From JBIOJM01 sp044450785 (GTDB lineage Bacteria > Planctomycetota > Planctomycetia > Isosphaerales > Isosphaeraceae), in NCBI GenBank assembly GCA_044450785.1, contig JBIOJM010000121.1, forward strand, positions 1-26,375: a stretch of DNA of 26,375 nt, given 5' to 3'. How positions within the stretch are numbered: the first letter of the stretch is position 1; each line of letters starts with the position of its first letter. The translations under genes and the position numbers were made by a program. The notes beneath the pieces are model-generated. The model was not told the DNA's origin. It saw only the letters and a list, made by a program, of their open reading frames with translations, and did no database searches. This document shows positions 8,179-16,665 of the stretch, piece after piece.

Positions 8179-8322
8179 TCTTCATGGCGCACAACGCCCC
8201 GCACACGCCGATCGAAGCCAAGCCCGAACTGGTCAAGCACTACGAGAAGAAGATCACGCCGAAGCACCGTTACCGTAACCCGGCCTACGACGCGATGGTT
8301 CACAGCCTTGATGAGAGCCTAC
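8179..8322 (+). pseudogene. Arylsulfatase fragment
   Basis: The frame from about 8181 reads FMAHNAPHTPIEAKPELVKH, then RYRNPAYDAMVHSLDES. This is a well-conserved internal stretch of type I (arylsulfatase A-like) sulfatases, near the middle of the family's 450-550 residues. The catalytic N-terminal C-x-P-S-R motif and the C-terminal domain are absent. The stretch ends where the ceramidase-like gene begins. It is a shard, not a gene. Confidence 0.65.
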
Positions 8323-8336
8323 TTCACGAGGACTTC

Positions 8337-9442
8337 ATGATGCCACAACCGATGAAGCTCCACTGGTCGCTCGGCTTTATCCTGAGCGCGATTTGCTATC
8401 TCCTCTCCGCCACTCCTGCCCACGCGGCGGAGATCTTTGTTGGTGGCGCAACGGTTAGCATCACTCCCGAGCGGCCTGTTGCACTGTCGGGACAGATGCA
8501 CACACGTATCTCGCGCGCCGTCGAAAGCCCCGTGACCGCTACCGCCTTGGTGCTGGAATCACGTGACGGCGAAAAGGTGTTGGATCAAGCCATTATGGTC
8601 GCGTGTGATCTCGTGGCGATCCCAGCGGATGCCTCGGCCAAAACACGCGAGCGAGTAAAGAAACGTCTGCCTGACTTCCCTGTCAATAAAATCATTCTCA
8701 GTGCCACGCATACGCACACCGCCCCCGTGCTGACGGAGGGCGTCTATGAAATCCCGCAAGAGGGAGTGATGCAGCCTGCCGAGTATATCGAGTTCTTCGC
8801 CGACCGCGCGGCGGAAGCCGTGCTGAAGGCCTGGGAAGCGCGAAAACCCGGCAAAGTGAGTTGGGGCTTGGGGAAGGCCGTGGTGGCGCACAACCGGCGA
8901 GCAGTCTATGCGGATGACACCGCAGCCATGTATGGACGCACCAATCAGCCGAACTTTCGTATGATCGAGGGCTATGAAGATCACGATGTCGACGTGCTAT
9001 TCTGCTGGGATGCCCAAGACAAACTCCTGGCAACCGCGATCAACGTCCCTTGCCCTGCCCAGGAGGTCGAAGGCCGGTCGGCGATCAACGCGGATTTTTG
9101 GCACCCAGTGCGCGAGTCACTCCGCGCCAAGTACGGTCCAGACCTGCACGTACTCGCGTGGACGGGTGCGGCCGGCGATCAATCGCCGCATGGGATGTTT
9201 CGCCAGCGGGCAGAAGACCGGATGCGGAAGCTGCGCGGCCTGGACCGCCTGCAGGACATTGCCCGACGCATCGTTCTGGCTTGGGAAGAGGCCTACGAAG
9301 GTGCGAAGCAAGAAATGCACACCAACGTGCCGCTCATTCACCACGTCGGGCAGAAAGTAATGAGGTCGGCCCGGCAGCCGGGCAAGTCCTCGTCGACCGG
9401 ACCATTGACCGAATCAACTCCTTATGGCCAGCGACGCCATGA
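8337..9442 (+). pseudogene. Neutral/alkaline ceramidase-like secreted protein, disrupted near its 3' end
   Basis: A start at 8337 (GAGGA just upstream; ATGs at 8340 and 8352 are alternatives) gives a Sec signal, SLGFILSAICYLLSATPAHA. The protein then matches the N-terminal domain of neutral ceramidase-like proteins: VGGATVSITP, the zinc-binding ILSATHTHTAP, VVAHNRR, TGAAGDQSPHG and NVPLIHHV. At about 9350-9370 similarity stops. The family-like ending AGQVLVDRTIDRINSLW appears in a different frame and stops at 9440-9442. The original frame runs on meaninglessly to 9464. The segment between NVPLIHHV and the C-terminal helix is missing. Family members hydrolyse ceramide or similar amides outside the cytoplasm; this copy probably does not, although about 340 N-terminal residues are intact. 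Confidence 0.65.
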
Positions 9443-9471
9443 TGAGTCAGATTCAAACCGGTGACCCGCCC

Positions 9472-10821
9472 ATGAAACCGAACCCACCTGACCGTGGCGC
9501 CCTGAATCGGCGCGGCGTTCCTTCGCAACTCGGCGACGAGTCGGCCGCCACACCGCAAGCACGCCCAGACGCACTGCCGGCGAACCGCCGGACCATGCTC
9601 CGCGCTGCGGTCGCGGCGGGTTTGGGTTCAATGCTCCAGCTCGACTCCGCCGAAGCCGTTGGCGCTCTGCCCACGCTGACTCCGACCGGCTCGGACGTCG
9701 GCTCGCTCTTCCCGTTTATCCAAAGCCAGGCGGTGAAGGGCGAGTTTCCGCTTTCGTTCCTGAATCCACGGTTCCGCGCGCTGGGGGGTTGGAAGAAGAC
9801 TGCCCGCGGCAAACTGCTCGAACTGCTGCACTACGCGCCGGTCGCCTGCGATCCCGCCGCCGAGACGGTCGAGCGTGTCGATTGCGGCGACTACGTCCGC
9901 GAGTTGGTTCGGTTCAACACCACGCCCGACGTGCGCGTGCCGGCCTTCGTGCTGGTGCCGAAGAACGCATCGAAGAAAGCCCCGAAGCCCGCGCCCGCCA
10001 TCGTGGCGCTGCACGACCACGGCGGTTTCTACCTCTGGGGCAAGGAAAAGATCGTCGAGATGCCCGGCGAGAATCCGGCGCTCGGCGAGTTTCGACGGCA
10101 GTATTACGGTGGACGGAGCATCGCGACCGAACTGGTGCGGCGGGGCTACATCGTCGTCGTGATCGACATGTTCTACTGGGGCGAGCGGCGGCTGTTGCTC
10201 GATGACGATCCCGCCGACTGGCGCGAACGGCCGGCGAGCCTCACGCGCGAGCGCATCCAGGCGTTCAATTCGCGCGCGAGCCAGAACGAGCAACTTGTCG
10301 GGCGCACCATCTACGCCGCTGGCTTCACCTGGCCGGGCGTGATGTTCTGGGACGATATCCGCACGGTGGATTACCTGCTGAGCCGTTCCGATGTGGACCC
10401 ACGGCGCATCGGCTGCGTGGGCTTGTCCGTGGGCGGGCTGCGCTCGTGTCACCTCGCCGCGCTGGACGAACGCATCCGCGCCGCGGTCGTGGTGGGCTGG
10501 ATGGCGTCGTTTCCCTGGCAGCTCAAAAAGCACATCCGGAACACCATCGGCTTCACCAAAGTCGTGCCGGGCCTGTACCAGCACCTCGACTATCCCGACG
10601 TGGCGAGCCTCGCCATGCCGACGCCGCTCTTGGTCATCAACGGCGCGAAGGACGGCCTCTTCCACCCGGACGGCGTGAAGGCGAGCTTTGAAAAACTCAA
10701 CGCCTGCTACGCCAAGGCCGACGTGCCCGACCAATGCCGCACGCGGTTGTACGACACGCCGCACGAGTTCAATGCCGAGATGCAGGCCGAGGCGTGGGCG
10801 TGGCTGCAGCAATGGATTTGA
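9472..10821 (+). CDS. Exported alpha/beta hydrolase (dienelactone hydrolase / acetyl xylan esterase-like)
   Basis: A 449-residue protein if started at the ATG 9472; in-frame ATGs at 9424, 9439 and 9442 exist, and none has a strong ribosome site. NRRTMLRAAVAAGLG (about residues 38-52) is a twin-arginine-type signal placed unusually far in, after a polar stretch. The catalytic triad is visible: S319 in the nucleophile elbow GLSVGG, D394 in NGAKDGLF, and H431 in TPHEF. ALHDHGG is the oxyanion strand. This is an extracytoplasmic carboxyl-ester hydrolase of the abhydrolase_7/AXE1-like group; planctomycetes carry many. Its substrate is unknown. It appears complete, unlike the gene before it, whose 3' remnant ends 30 bases upstream. 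Confidence 0.85.
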   Translation: MKPNPPDRGALNRRGVPSQLGDESAATPQARPDALPANRRTMLRAAVAAGLGSMLQLDSAEAVGALPTLTPTGSDVGSLFPFIQSQAVKGEFPLSFLNPRFRALGGWKKTARGKLLELLHYAPVACDPAAETVERVDCGDYVRELVRFNTTPDVRVPAFVLVPKNASKKAPKPAPAIVALHDHGGFYLWGKEKIVEMPGENPALGEFRRQYYGGRSIATELVRRGYIVVVIDMFYWGERRLLLDDDPADWRERPASLTRERIQAFNSRASQNEQLVGRTIYAAGFTWPGVMFWDDIRTVDYLLSRSDVDPRRIGCVGLSVGGLRSCHLAALDERIRAAVVVGWMASFPWQLKKHIRNTIGFTKVVPGLYQHLDYPDVASLAMPTPLLVINGAKDGLFHPDGVKASFEKLNACYAKADVPDQCRTRLYDTPHEFNAEMQAEAWAWLQQWI

Positions 10822-10825
10822 ACTT

Positions 10826-10934
10826 CTCAAAACGCTGGCCGCCTGCCTCGACGGGTTGTATGATCGTCGAGGCGACCATCGACAACCATCCCCACCGAAT
10901 CAAGCCCATGACCCTGGCGATCGAAACGCATCGG
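10826..10934 (+). repeat. Leader of the ABC operon, duplicated at 8056-8164
   Basis: 109 bases, including the ABC start codon and nine codons, are repeated at 8056-8164. Divergence is greater upstream of the ATG than within the coding part. Codons are not kept in phase upstream of the ATG, so this stretch is a non-coding leader and the ABC start is the ATG at 10908. No ribosome-binding sequence is visible before that ATG. Confidence 0.7.
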
Positions 10935-11678
10935 TTGACACGGTTCTTTAACGACTTTTGCGCAGTGAGCGGCATTGAGCTGGCCGTCGAGCGCGGGACC
11001 TTCTACGGATTCTTGGGGCCCAACGGCGCGGGGAAGACGACGACGATCAAGATGCTGACGGGACTGCTCGCCCCGTCCGGCGGGCAGATGTTCGTGCTGG
11101 GAAAGAACATGCTCGATCCGCGCGAGGCGCTGGAGGCGAAGCGCCGCATGGGGGTCATTCCCGAGGACCTGGCGCTGCTCGATAACCTGACGGCGCGCGA
11201 GTATCTCACGTTCGTCGGCCGGATCCATTTGATGCCGCGGGACACGATCCGCAGTCGTTGCGACGAGCTGCTTTCGATCCTGGACCTGCAGGACGAGGAA
11301 AAGAAGCTCACGCTGGAATACTCGCATGGCATGAAGAAGAAGCTGGCCATGGCCGCGGCGCTCCTGCCGAATCCCGATCTGTTGTTCCTCGACGAGCCGT
11401 TCGAGGGGGTCGACGCCGTGACCTCGCGCGTCATTCGGGATTTGCTCGCGGGGTTTGTGGCCCGCGGGTCGACGGTCTTCCTGACTTCGCACGTCCTGGA
11501 AATCGTCGAGCGGCTCTGCACGCACGTGGGCATCATCGTCAAGGGTGAGCTGGTCGAACAGGCCTCGCTGGAAACGATTCGCCAGGCCGGCTCGCTGGAA
11601 GATCGGTTCATGCAAAAGGCGGGGGCCGATCCCGAAGCCACGCGCAAGCTCAACTGGCTCGAAGAGGCGGCCTCGTGA
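10908..11678 (+). CDS. ABC transporter ATP-binding protein (ABC-2 type)
   Basis: A 256-residue protein starting MTLAIETHRLTRFF. Walker A is GPNGAGKTT (37-45), Walker B LLFLDEP (158-164), and the switch histidine is H195 in TSH. The signature segment is YSHGM (138-142), the degenerate form of LSGGQ common in drug and Na+-type ABC-2 exporters. It energises the permease encoded directly downstream; its stop overlaps the permease start by 4 nt (GTGA). Neither the upstream hydrolase nor the leader shows a clear promoter. Transported substrate unknown. An alternative start at 10860 would add 16 residues, but it is not supported by the duplicated leader. Confidence 0.9.
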   Translation: MTLAIETHRLTRFFNDFCAVSGIELAVERGTFYGFLGPNGAGKTTTIKMLTGLLAPSGGQMFVLGKNMLDPREALEAKRRMGVIPEDLALLDNLTAREYLTFVGRIHLMPRDTIRSRCDELLSILDLQDEEKKLTLEYSHGMKKKLAMAAALLPNPDLLFLDEPFEGVDAVTSRVIRDLLAGFVARGSTVFLTSHVLEIVERLCTHVGIIVKGELVEQASLETIRQAGSLEDRFMQKAGADPEATRKLNWLEEAAS

Positions 11679-13519
11679 ACTGGCAGCACTTGCAGGCATT
11701 TGTATGGCTGCGCTGGCGGCTGCTGGCCAACCAGTGGCGCCGCGCCGGCGCCTTGAACGCCGTATTGATGATCATCGTGACCGTCGGTGCGCTGGTCACG
11801 GCGGTCCCGTTATTCATCGGCTGCTTCACGCTCGGGCTCTACTTGATTCCCAAGGCCGCGCCGGCGCATCTGATGTATGCGTGGGACGGGGTGGTCGTCG
11901 TCTTTCTGTTCTGCTGGGGCATCGGCCTGGTGACCGAGCTGCAGAGGACCGAGCCGTTGTCACTGTCGAAGTTCCTGCACTTGCCCGTCTCGGTCAATGG
12001 GGCGTTTCTGATCAACTATGTCAGCTCGCTGCTGCGCCTGAGCCTGATCGTCTTCGGGCCGGTGATGTTCGCGTTCGCCCTGGCACTGATCTTTGTCAAG
12101 GGGATGTTGCTGCTGCCCGTCCTGCCGTCATTGGCGGCTTTCCTGCTGATGGTCACGGCGCTGACCTATCAGGTTCAGGGCTGGCTGGCCGCGCTGATGA
12201 GCAACCCCCGCCGCCGCCGGACGGTCATTGTGGCCACGACCATGACCTTCGTGCTGATCACGCAATTGCCGAACCTGCTGAACTTCTACGCGCCCTGGGG
12301 GGCACAACGGCGGGCCGACCAGTCCGCGATCCTGGTGAAGGAATTGGCGAACCTGGAACATGCTTGGAAGGCGCATGAATTCGATGCCATCGAGCACTTG
12401 CGTCGACAGCAGGAGGTCATGCAAAAACACAAGCTTGCCTCACAACAGACTGACCGCGAAAGCGCGGAGCGCTGGGGGCAGACGGCCCGGCTTCTGAATA
12501 TGGTCTTGCCTGTCGGATGGCTGCCGCTGGGCGTCATGGCCGGGGCAGAGGGCCACGTCATGCCGGCGATTCTGGGGCTGCTGGGAATGACGCTGATCGG
12601 AACCGCCAGTCTCTGGCGGGCCTACCGCACAACGCTTGGACTGTATCAGGGGCAGTTCACAAAACGGAGAGGCCGGCCGGCGCCGGCGGTCGCAGCGCCG
12701 GCCAGCACCCGGAAGCCGGGCGCACGGCTCCTCGAAGCACGTCTTCCTGGCTTGTCGGAGCCGGTTTCGGCAATTGCGCTGGCGGGCTTGCGCTCGCTCG
12801 TGCGAGCGCCCGAGGCGAAGATGATGTTGTTGACCCCAGTCCTGATGAGCGTCATCTTCGGCTCGATGCTGTGGAGAGGGCGTCACACCATGCCGGACTG
12901 GGTTCGACCGCTGGTCGCCATCGCGGCGATGCTTGTCGTTCTCCTCGGCGTGCTGCAACTGATGGTCAATCAATTCGGGTTCGACCGCGACGGCTTTCGC
13001 GTGTTCGTGCTCTGTGCGGCGCGTCGGAGGGACATCCTGCTCGGTAAGAATCTGGCATTCGCCCCCCTGGCTCTGGGAATAGCGGCGATCCTGTTGACAA
13101 TCGTGCAAGTGGTATGTCCCATGCGGCTGGACCACTTCCTGGCCATGGTTCCGCAGTATGTCTCGATGTTTCTGCTGTTCTGCATTTTGACGAACTTGCT
13201 TTCGATTTACGGGCCGATCTATATCGCCCCAGGTTCGCTGAAGCCCTCGAACCCGAGGCTGGTCACGGTTCTCTTGCAACTGGTGACGATCATGGTTTTC
13301 TTTCCGCTGACCCAGGGCCTGACGCTCCTGCCGCTGGGCATCGAGGCGTTACTGAGATTCCTGGGTTGGCCTGAAGGCGCCCCGACTTGCCTGGTACTGA
13401 CCCTGGCGGAATGCGCGGTCATCGTGATCATTTACCATTTCTCGTTGGTCTGGCAAGGGGGCCTGCTCCAGACACGTGAGCAGAAAATCCTGGAAATTGT
13501 GGCGAAACCAGCGACCTGA
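11675..13519 (+). CDS. ABC-2 type permease, large form
   Basis: A 614-residue membrane protein starting with GTG inside the ATPase stop codon. About eleven hydrophobic segments are visible, in two groups separated by a polar region (about residues 205-270, rich in H, E, K and Q) and a proline/alanine linker near 330-350. The second half starts with a cluster around VSAIALAGLRSLVRAPEAK. The duplicated architecture is like the large permeases paired with single ATPases in Planctomycetes. With the upstream ATPase it should form an inner-membrane exporter. No substrate can be inferred. Confidence 0.85.
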   Translation: MNWQHLQAFVWLRWRLLANQWRRAGALNAVLMIIVTVGALVTAVPLFIGCFTLGLYLIPKAAPAHLMYAWDGVVVVFLFCWGIGLVTELQRTEPLSLSKFLHLPVSVNGAFLINYVSSLLRLSLIVFGPVMFAFALALIFVKGMLLLPVLPSLAAFLLMVTALTYQVQGWLAALMSNPRRRRTVIVATTMTFVLITQLPNLLNFYAPWGAQRRADQSAILVKELANLEHAWKAHEFDAIEHLRRQQEVMQKHKLASQQTDRESAERWGQTARLLNMVLPVGWLPLGVMAGAEGHVMPAILGLLGMTLIGTASLWRAYRTTLGLYQGQFTKRRGRPAPAVAAPASTRKPGARLLEARLPGLSEPVSAIALAGLRSLVRAPEAKMMLLTPVLMSVIFGSMLWRGRHTMPDWVRPLVAIAAMLVVLLGVLQLMVNQFGFDRDGFRVFVLCAARRRDILLGKNLAFAPLALGIAAILLTIVQVVCPMRLDHFLAMVPQYVSMFLLFCILTNLLSIYGPIYIAPGSLKPSNPRLVTVLLQLVTIMVFFPLTQGLTLLPLGIEALLRFLGWPEGAPTCLVLTLAECAVIVIIYHFSLVWQGGLLQTREQKILEIVAKPAT

Positions 13520-13520
13520 C

Positions 13521-13640
13521 CCGGGCCGAGGCAACGCGCCCTTCAACCCGCTCGGCCGCACCGGAGAACAATTTGAACTTCCGTTCATCCCGGCACCGCC
13601 GCACTTTGCGCGGTACGACGCGATCGTCGGAGCGCTCTGA
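13521..13640 (+). pseudogene. Orphan C-terminal coding shard after the permease
   Basis: Two bases after the permease stop, a different frame reads cleanly to a TGA at 13638-13640, with composition like real protein: FNPLGRTGEQFELPFIPAPP, then HFARYDAIVGAL. It has no start codon and I do not recognise the family. It may be the 3' end of a deleted gene. From 13641 to 13938 I see no gene; the stretch has no convincing promoter or terminator. Confidence 0.3.
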
Positions 13641-13938
13641 AGCGACTCCCGCGCTGATCGCGGTCGATTCCGAATGCCGCACAAATGTGCGAACACGACC
13701 GGTGAACGGCAACCCACCAGGACTGACCGCAGCCCACCCAATCCTCCCAGTTCTCCCAACCGCCAATCATCCATAACGGAATCCGCGATACTTCCGTGCT
13801 GGTCAAGTGTTAGATTGGATATCCGGGTGCCGCTTCCGAGATGGCGTCGGCGCGCGCCGACGCCCGGGTTAACGCGGCGCCGGCTGGCGTACGTTTTCCG
13901 GGACCGTTCGGGTGTTGCACCCGGTTGGGGCTCTTCTG

Positions 13939-14934
13939 ATGAATACGCGATCGAGCTGGGTTCAAGGATCGTTGCTGGTGGCGTTGGTGATCGGGCTGCT
14001 GGCCGTGCCGGAAGCGGGCGCGAAGGGGTCGCGGGGTGGCCGTTCGGGCGGCCAGGGCGCGCGGGCACCGCGCGTCTCCGCGGCCCGGGGGGCGTACAGA
14101 GCACCCCGGATGCCCCGCGCGGCGGCGCCGGCGCGCGCCAACTACGCTCGGACACGAACGCGGGCCAACAGCGCGCACACGCATGCGAGCGCCGCGCAGA
14201 CCAACACGGGCGCCGCGCAGACCAACACGGGCGCCGCGCAGACCAACACGGGCGCCGCGCAGACTTACTCCCACGCCGCTCAGGCCCGCGCCAATCGCGC
14301 GGCGGTGGCGGCGGCGACGGGGCGGGCGACAACGGGGACCGTCAATACGGCCACGACCGCCATCGGCAACACGACGCCCACGACGCTCACGACGCCCAGC
14401 AACCTCTCCCCGAGCACTTACACCTACGGCTCCGGGACCGGCGCCCGCCATTACCGGGCCTACGGCTACGGTCGAGGCTACAACAACCGCTATTATGGAG
14501 GGCGCTACGGCTACGGCAGGTCCCAGGGCAACAACCGCGCGATTGTCGCGCGGCTCCAGTCCGTGCACGCGAGCCTGGCGCGGATCGATCATGACTACCA
14601 GGGACACCGCGTCCGGGCGATGCACGCGATCTCGATGGCGATCCGCCAGCTCACGCACCGGTCGATGGTCTACAGCGGCGTGGGCTTCGTGCCCGGCATG
14701 AACAACAACGCGGCCATGGGGATGCGGCGGGGCGGCGTCGGCGCGGGCGCTCGCGGGGCACAGCCCATGTCCCAGGCCCAGTCCGACGCCCGGATGAGCC
14801 AGGACCTGCGGACCTTGCAGGGGATCAACATGCAACTCAGCAGCCAGGGGTACAACACGAGCGGTCACGCCCGGGCGCGCGGGCACGTCCAGCACGCGGT
14901 CCACGAGTTGAACATCGCCCTTTCGATCCGCTGA
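13939..14934 (+). CDS. Secreted low-complexity protein with a duplicated helical C-terminus
   Basis: A 331-residue product starting at 13939 (an upstream in-frame ATG at 13912 would only add residues before the signal). The signal is GSLLVALVIGLLAVPEAGA. The middle is rich in Ala, Arg, Thr, Asn and Gly, includes three exact NTGAAQT repeats, and then a Tyr/Gly/Arg segment (YGYGRGYNNRYYGGRYGYGR). The C-terminal part has two helical segments of similar pattern: SLARIDHDYQGHRVRAMHAI and a second around GHARARGHVQHAVHELNIAL, each a histidine-rich helix ending in an I/L-rich face. No known family recognised; probably a cell-envelope or surface protein of strongly basic charge. Confidence 0.75.
   Translation: MNTRSSWVQGSLLVALVIGLLAVPEAGAKGSRGGRSGGQGARAPRVSAARGAYRAPRMPRAAAPARANYARTRTRANSAHTHASAAQTNTGAAQTNTGAAQTNTGAAQTYSHAAQARANRAAVAAATGRATTGTVNTATTAIGNTTPTTLTTPSNLSPSTYTYGSGTGARHYRAYGYGRGYNNRYYGGRYGYGRSQGNNRAIVARLQSVHASLARIDHDYQGHRVRAMHAISMAIRQLTHRSMVYSGVGFVPGMNNNAAMGMRRGGVGAGARGAQPMSQAQSDARMSQDLRTLQGINMQLSSQGYNTSGHARARGHVQHAVHELNIALSIR
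14191..14253 (+). repeat. Three perfect 21-bp tandem repeats inside the low-complexity gene
   Basis: The unit GCCGCGCAGACCAACACGGG plus C occurs three times without a mismatch (14191-14211, 14212-14232, 14233-14253), followed by a partial fourth that diverges after CAGAC. The length keeps the frame, adding NTGAAQT units. Perfect identity implies recent expansion. Confidence 0.9.
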
Positions 14935-14949
14935 GGAACGGGCCGGAAA

Positions 14950-15651
14950 TCACTCTTCGCCAGCCTCGAGCGACTTGGAGATCAAGAGCCCGCTCTCGGC
15001 GACGTCGATCAAGTAGACCTTGCCCTTGATCTCGACCTCGGCCTCGAACGTGTGCCGGCTGATGCCGGTGGAGCGGGTGATGTCGCGGATCGTTCCGCCC
15101 TTCGCGTGCTCGTGCAAGGTGGCCTGCACGGCGGCGGGGCACTTGGCCAGCTCAACCTCCTCGTCGTCGATGACGAGGACCTTCTCCACCAGCGTCCCGT
15201 CCTCGGCAACCACGATCTCATACGACTTGCCTTTGTGGACGACGGCGGTTTCGTAGATCGTGACGCCGTACTTCATGTCCTTACCGACCGCGCCGACCTT
15301 CTCGCCGAACGCCTCGCTACGAATCGTCGCCTGGACCGCGGCCGGACAGCGGTCAATCGGCAGTTCCGCATCGTCGCCGGCCAGGTTCATCTCGGTGAGC
15401 GTGCCGTCCTCCAAGACACCGATCGCGTACGTCGCGCCGCCGACGGCGACGTCGGCCCAGTAGACTGTCTCGCCGTCCTCATCCTTCTCCTTGTGGACAT
15501 TCTCGAACTTTGCCCCCTTCGCTTCAGCCTGGAACGTCTTCCGTACGGCGGCCGGGAAGTCCAAGAACTTGACGTTCGGCTCGTCGCCGGCCGAGGCCGT
15601 TTCGAAGATAAAGCCCAACGACACGGCCGTCACGACCCACAGCGGCTGCAT
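14950..15651 (-). CDS. Secreted protein with three PepSY-like repeats
   Basis: A 233-residue protein; the start MQPLWVV at 15651 is preceded by GGAGAAGG. A Sec signal ends near ETASA. Three tandem units of about 70 residues follow, each beginning with (F/C)PAAV+xT (FPAAVRKTFQAEAKGAKF, CPAAVQATIRSEAFGEKV, CPAAVQATLHEHAKGGTI) and each ending with a strand pair of the type K-x-Y-x-I-x-V-x-E-D-G-T-L. This is the PepSY/PepSY-like (BLIP-fold) pattern, found in many exported bacterial proteins. It is convergent with the gene ending at 14934, 15 bases away. Function unknown; such proteins are often periplasmic or surface binders. Confidence 0.8.
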   Translation of the reverse strand: MQPLWVVTAVSLGFIFETASAGDEPNVKFLDFPAAVRKTFQAEAKGAKFENVHKEKDEDGETVYWADVAVGGATYAIGVLEDGTLTEMNLAGDDAELPIDRCPAAVQATIRSEAFGEKVGAVGKDMKYGVTIYETAVVHKGKSYEIVVAEDGTLVEKVLVIDDEEVELAKCPAAVQATLHEHAKGGTIRDITRSTGISRHTFEAEVEIKGKVYLIDVAESGLLISKSLEAGEE

Positions 15652-15816
15652 GGTGACCTTCTCCGGCTCCCAGAGCGCATTTCGATGGCGACCCAACATA
15701 CCCGGACCACAGCATCAGTTTGGGCCGGCCAGGCGGGGCGGTCAAGACCGTCGGGCGGCCTGACGGCGGCAACCGCCAAGACGGGGAGGGAAAATGTAAC
15801 AGGTGGAGGAAAAGGA

Positions 15817-15849
15817 TCAACCGCCAAGACGCCAAGATCGCCAAGAAGG
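15817..15849 (+). repeat. CGCCAAGA-type short repeat cluster in an intergenic region
   Basis: CGCCAAGA occurs three times at 8-9 base spacing (15822, 15830, 15839), with a related AACCGCCAAGACGG at 15771-15784. This kind of CGCCAAGA array recurs in intergenic DNA of many GC-rich environmental bacteria. The surrounding 15700-15960 shows no gene. Confidence 0.5.
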
Positions 15850-15960
15850 AAAGTGAAGAGAGAACCGGAATCGGTTTCATTCCTGGTCCCGGTCGTCGAC
15901 ACGGGCGCCTCGGGGCTATTCCGGCCCGGGTGCGGGGGTTAAGGTGGAGCGGATATCGCC

Positions 15961-16548
15961 TTGCGACACGGGGTCGAGGCGCTGGGATCGATATCTGTCG
16001 CATGCTACAAGCCTCGACCCGGCTGCGAACAAGCACTACTCGAGCTCGTCCGCAAGCACCTCCCCCCACTGCGGGCCGAAGGTCTCGTCACGGAGCGCGC
16101 GCCGATCGTCATGCGCGCGGCGGACGGAACCATCGTCGAAGTTTTCGAGTGGGTCTCGAAAGAAGCCATCGCCGGCGCCCATACGAATCCGGTGGTCCTC
16201 GACCTGTGGAAGAAGTTCGAGGCGGTATGCTGGTACGAGACACCCTCCAATTCCGCCTCTCCGGACCAGGCCCTGCTTGTCAAGCACGCCAAGATCGACC
16301 TGGCGTTCGACAAGACCGACCCCCGCGAGCTGCAGCTCCGCTCGCCTCTGGCCTACGCCGGCAGCTTCAAATGTCCGGTACGGGTCTATTTGAGCTTCGA
16401 CACGGAGAAGCTCTGCGGCTGGCGGGGCGGCATGATCGGCACCGAGTTCCTCGCGGGGCTGACGGCCTTCGGCCTCGTGCCCGGCCGTCCCGACGACTCA
16501 TTCGGATGCGGCCTGGCCTTGACACTCCGGCTGATCGTGTTGTTCTGA
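15961..16548 (+). pseudogene. Chimeric ORF: monooxygenase-like (ABM) segment joined to a hydrolase shard
   Basis: The open frame has only a TTG start (AAGGTGGAG about 10 bases upstream). Residues ~10-90 resemble a dimeric alpha/beta-barrel (antibiotic biosynthesis monooxygenase-like) domain: SVACYKPRPGCEQALLELVR, LVTERAPIVMRAADG and VEVFEWVSKEAI. The frame continues with LAFDKTDPRELQLRSPLAYA and GSFKCPVRVY, which look like an alpha/beta-hydrolase (prolyl oligopeptidase-like) stretch cut off before the catalytic Asp and His. The last 50 residues match nothing. The most likely reading is two unrelated gene fragments fused in frame. It could be transcribed, but a functional product is doubtful. 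Both family hints are moderate. Confidence 0.4.
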
Positions 16549-16582
16549 TCGCTCGTCTCGACGACGCCAGTCAACTGCGGGT

Positions 16583-16611
16583 TTGACGGGTCGTCTGAGG
16601 CGTACTATTGG
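16583..16611 (+). promoter_or_regulatory. Candidate promoter of the exported deaminase
   Basis: TTGACG (16583-16588) and TATTGG (16606-16611) are 17 bases apart, about 55 bases before the ATG at 16666. The -35 box is good, the -10 box weak. Confidence 0.35.
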
Positions 16612-16665
16612 TTCGGAGTGTCGCATAGTGCGTCTTCCTCCTCGATGAATTGCAGGTTACCAATC

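Noticed and set aside
9628..11699. Minus-strand frames antisense to the hydrolase and ABC ATPase
   Set aside because: The plus-strand proteins have complete catalytic triad and Walker motifs.
12440..13279. 279-codon minus-strand frame antisense to the permease
   Set aside because: Rich in Gln/His/Arg, the mirror of hydrophobic codons; the plus-strand membrane protein is clear.
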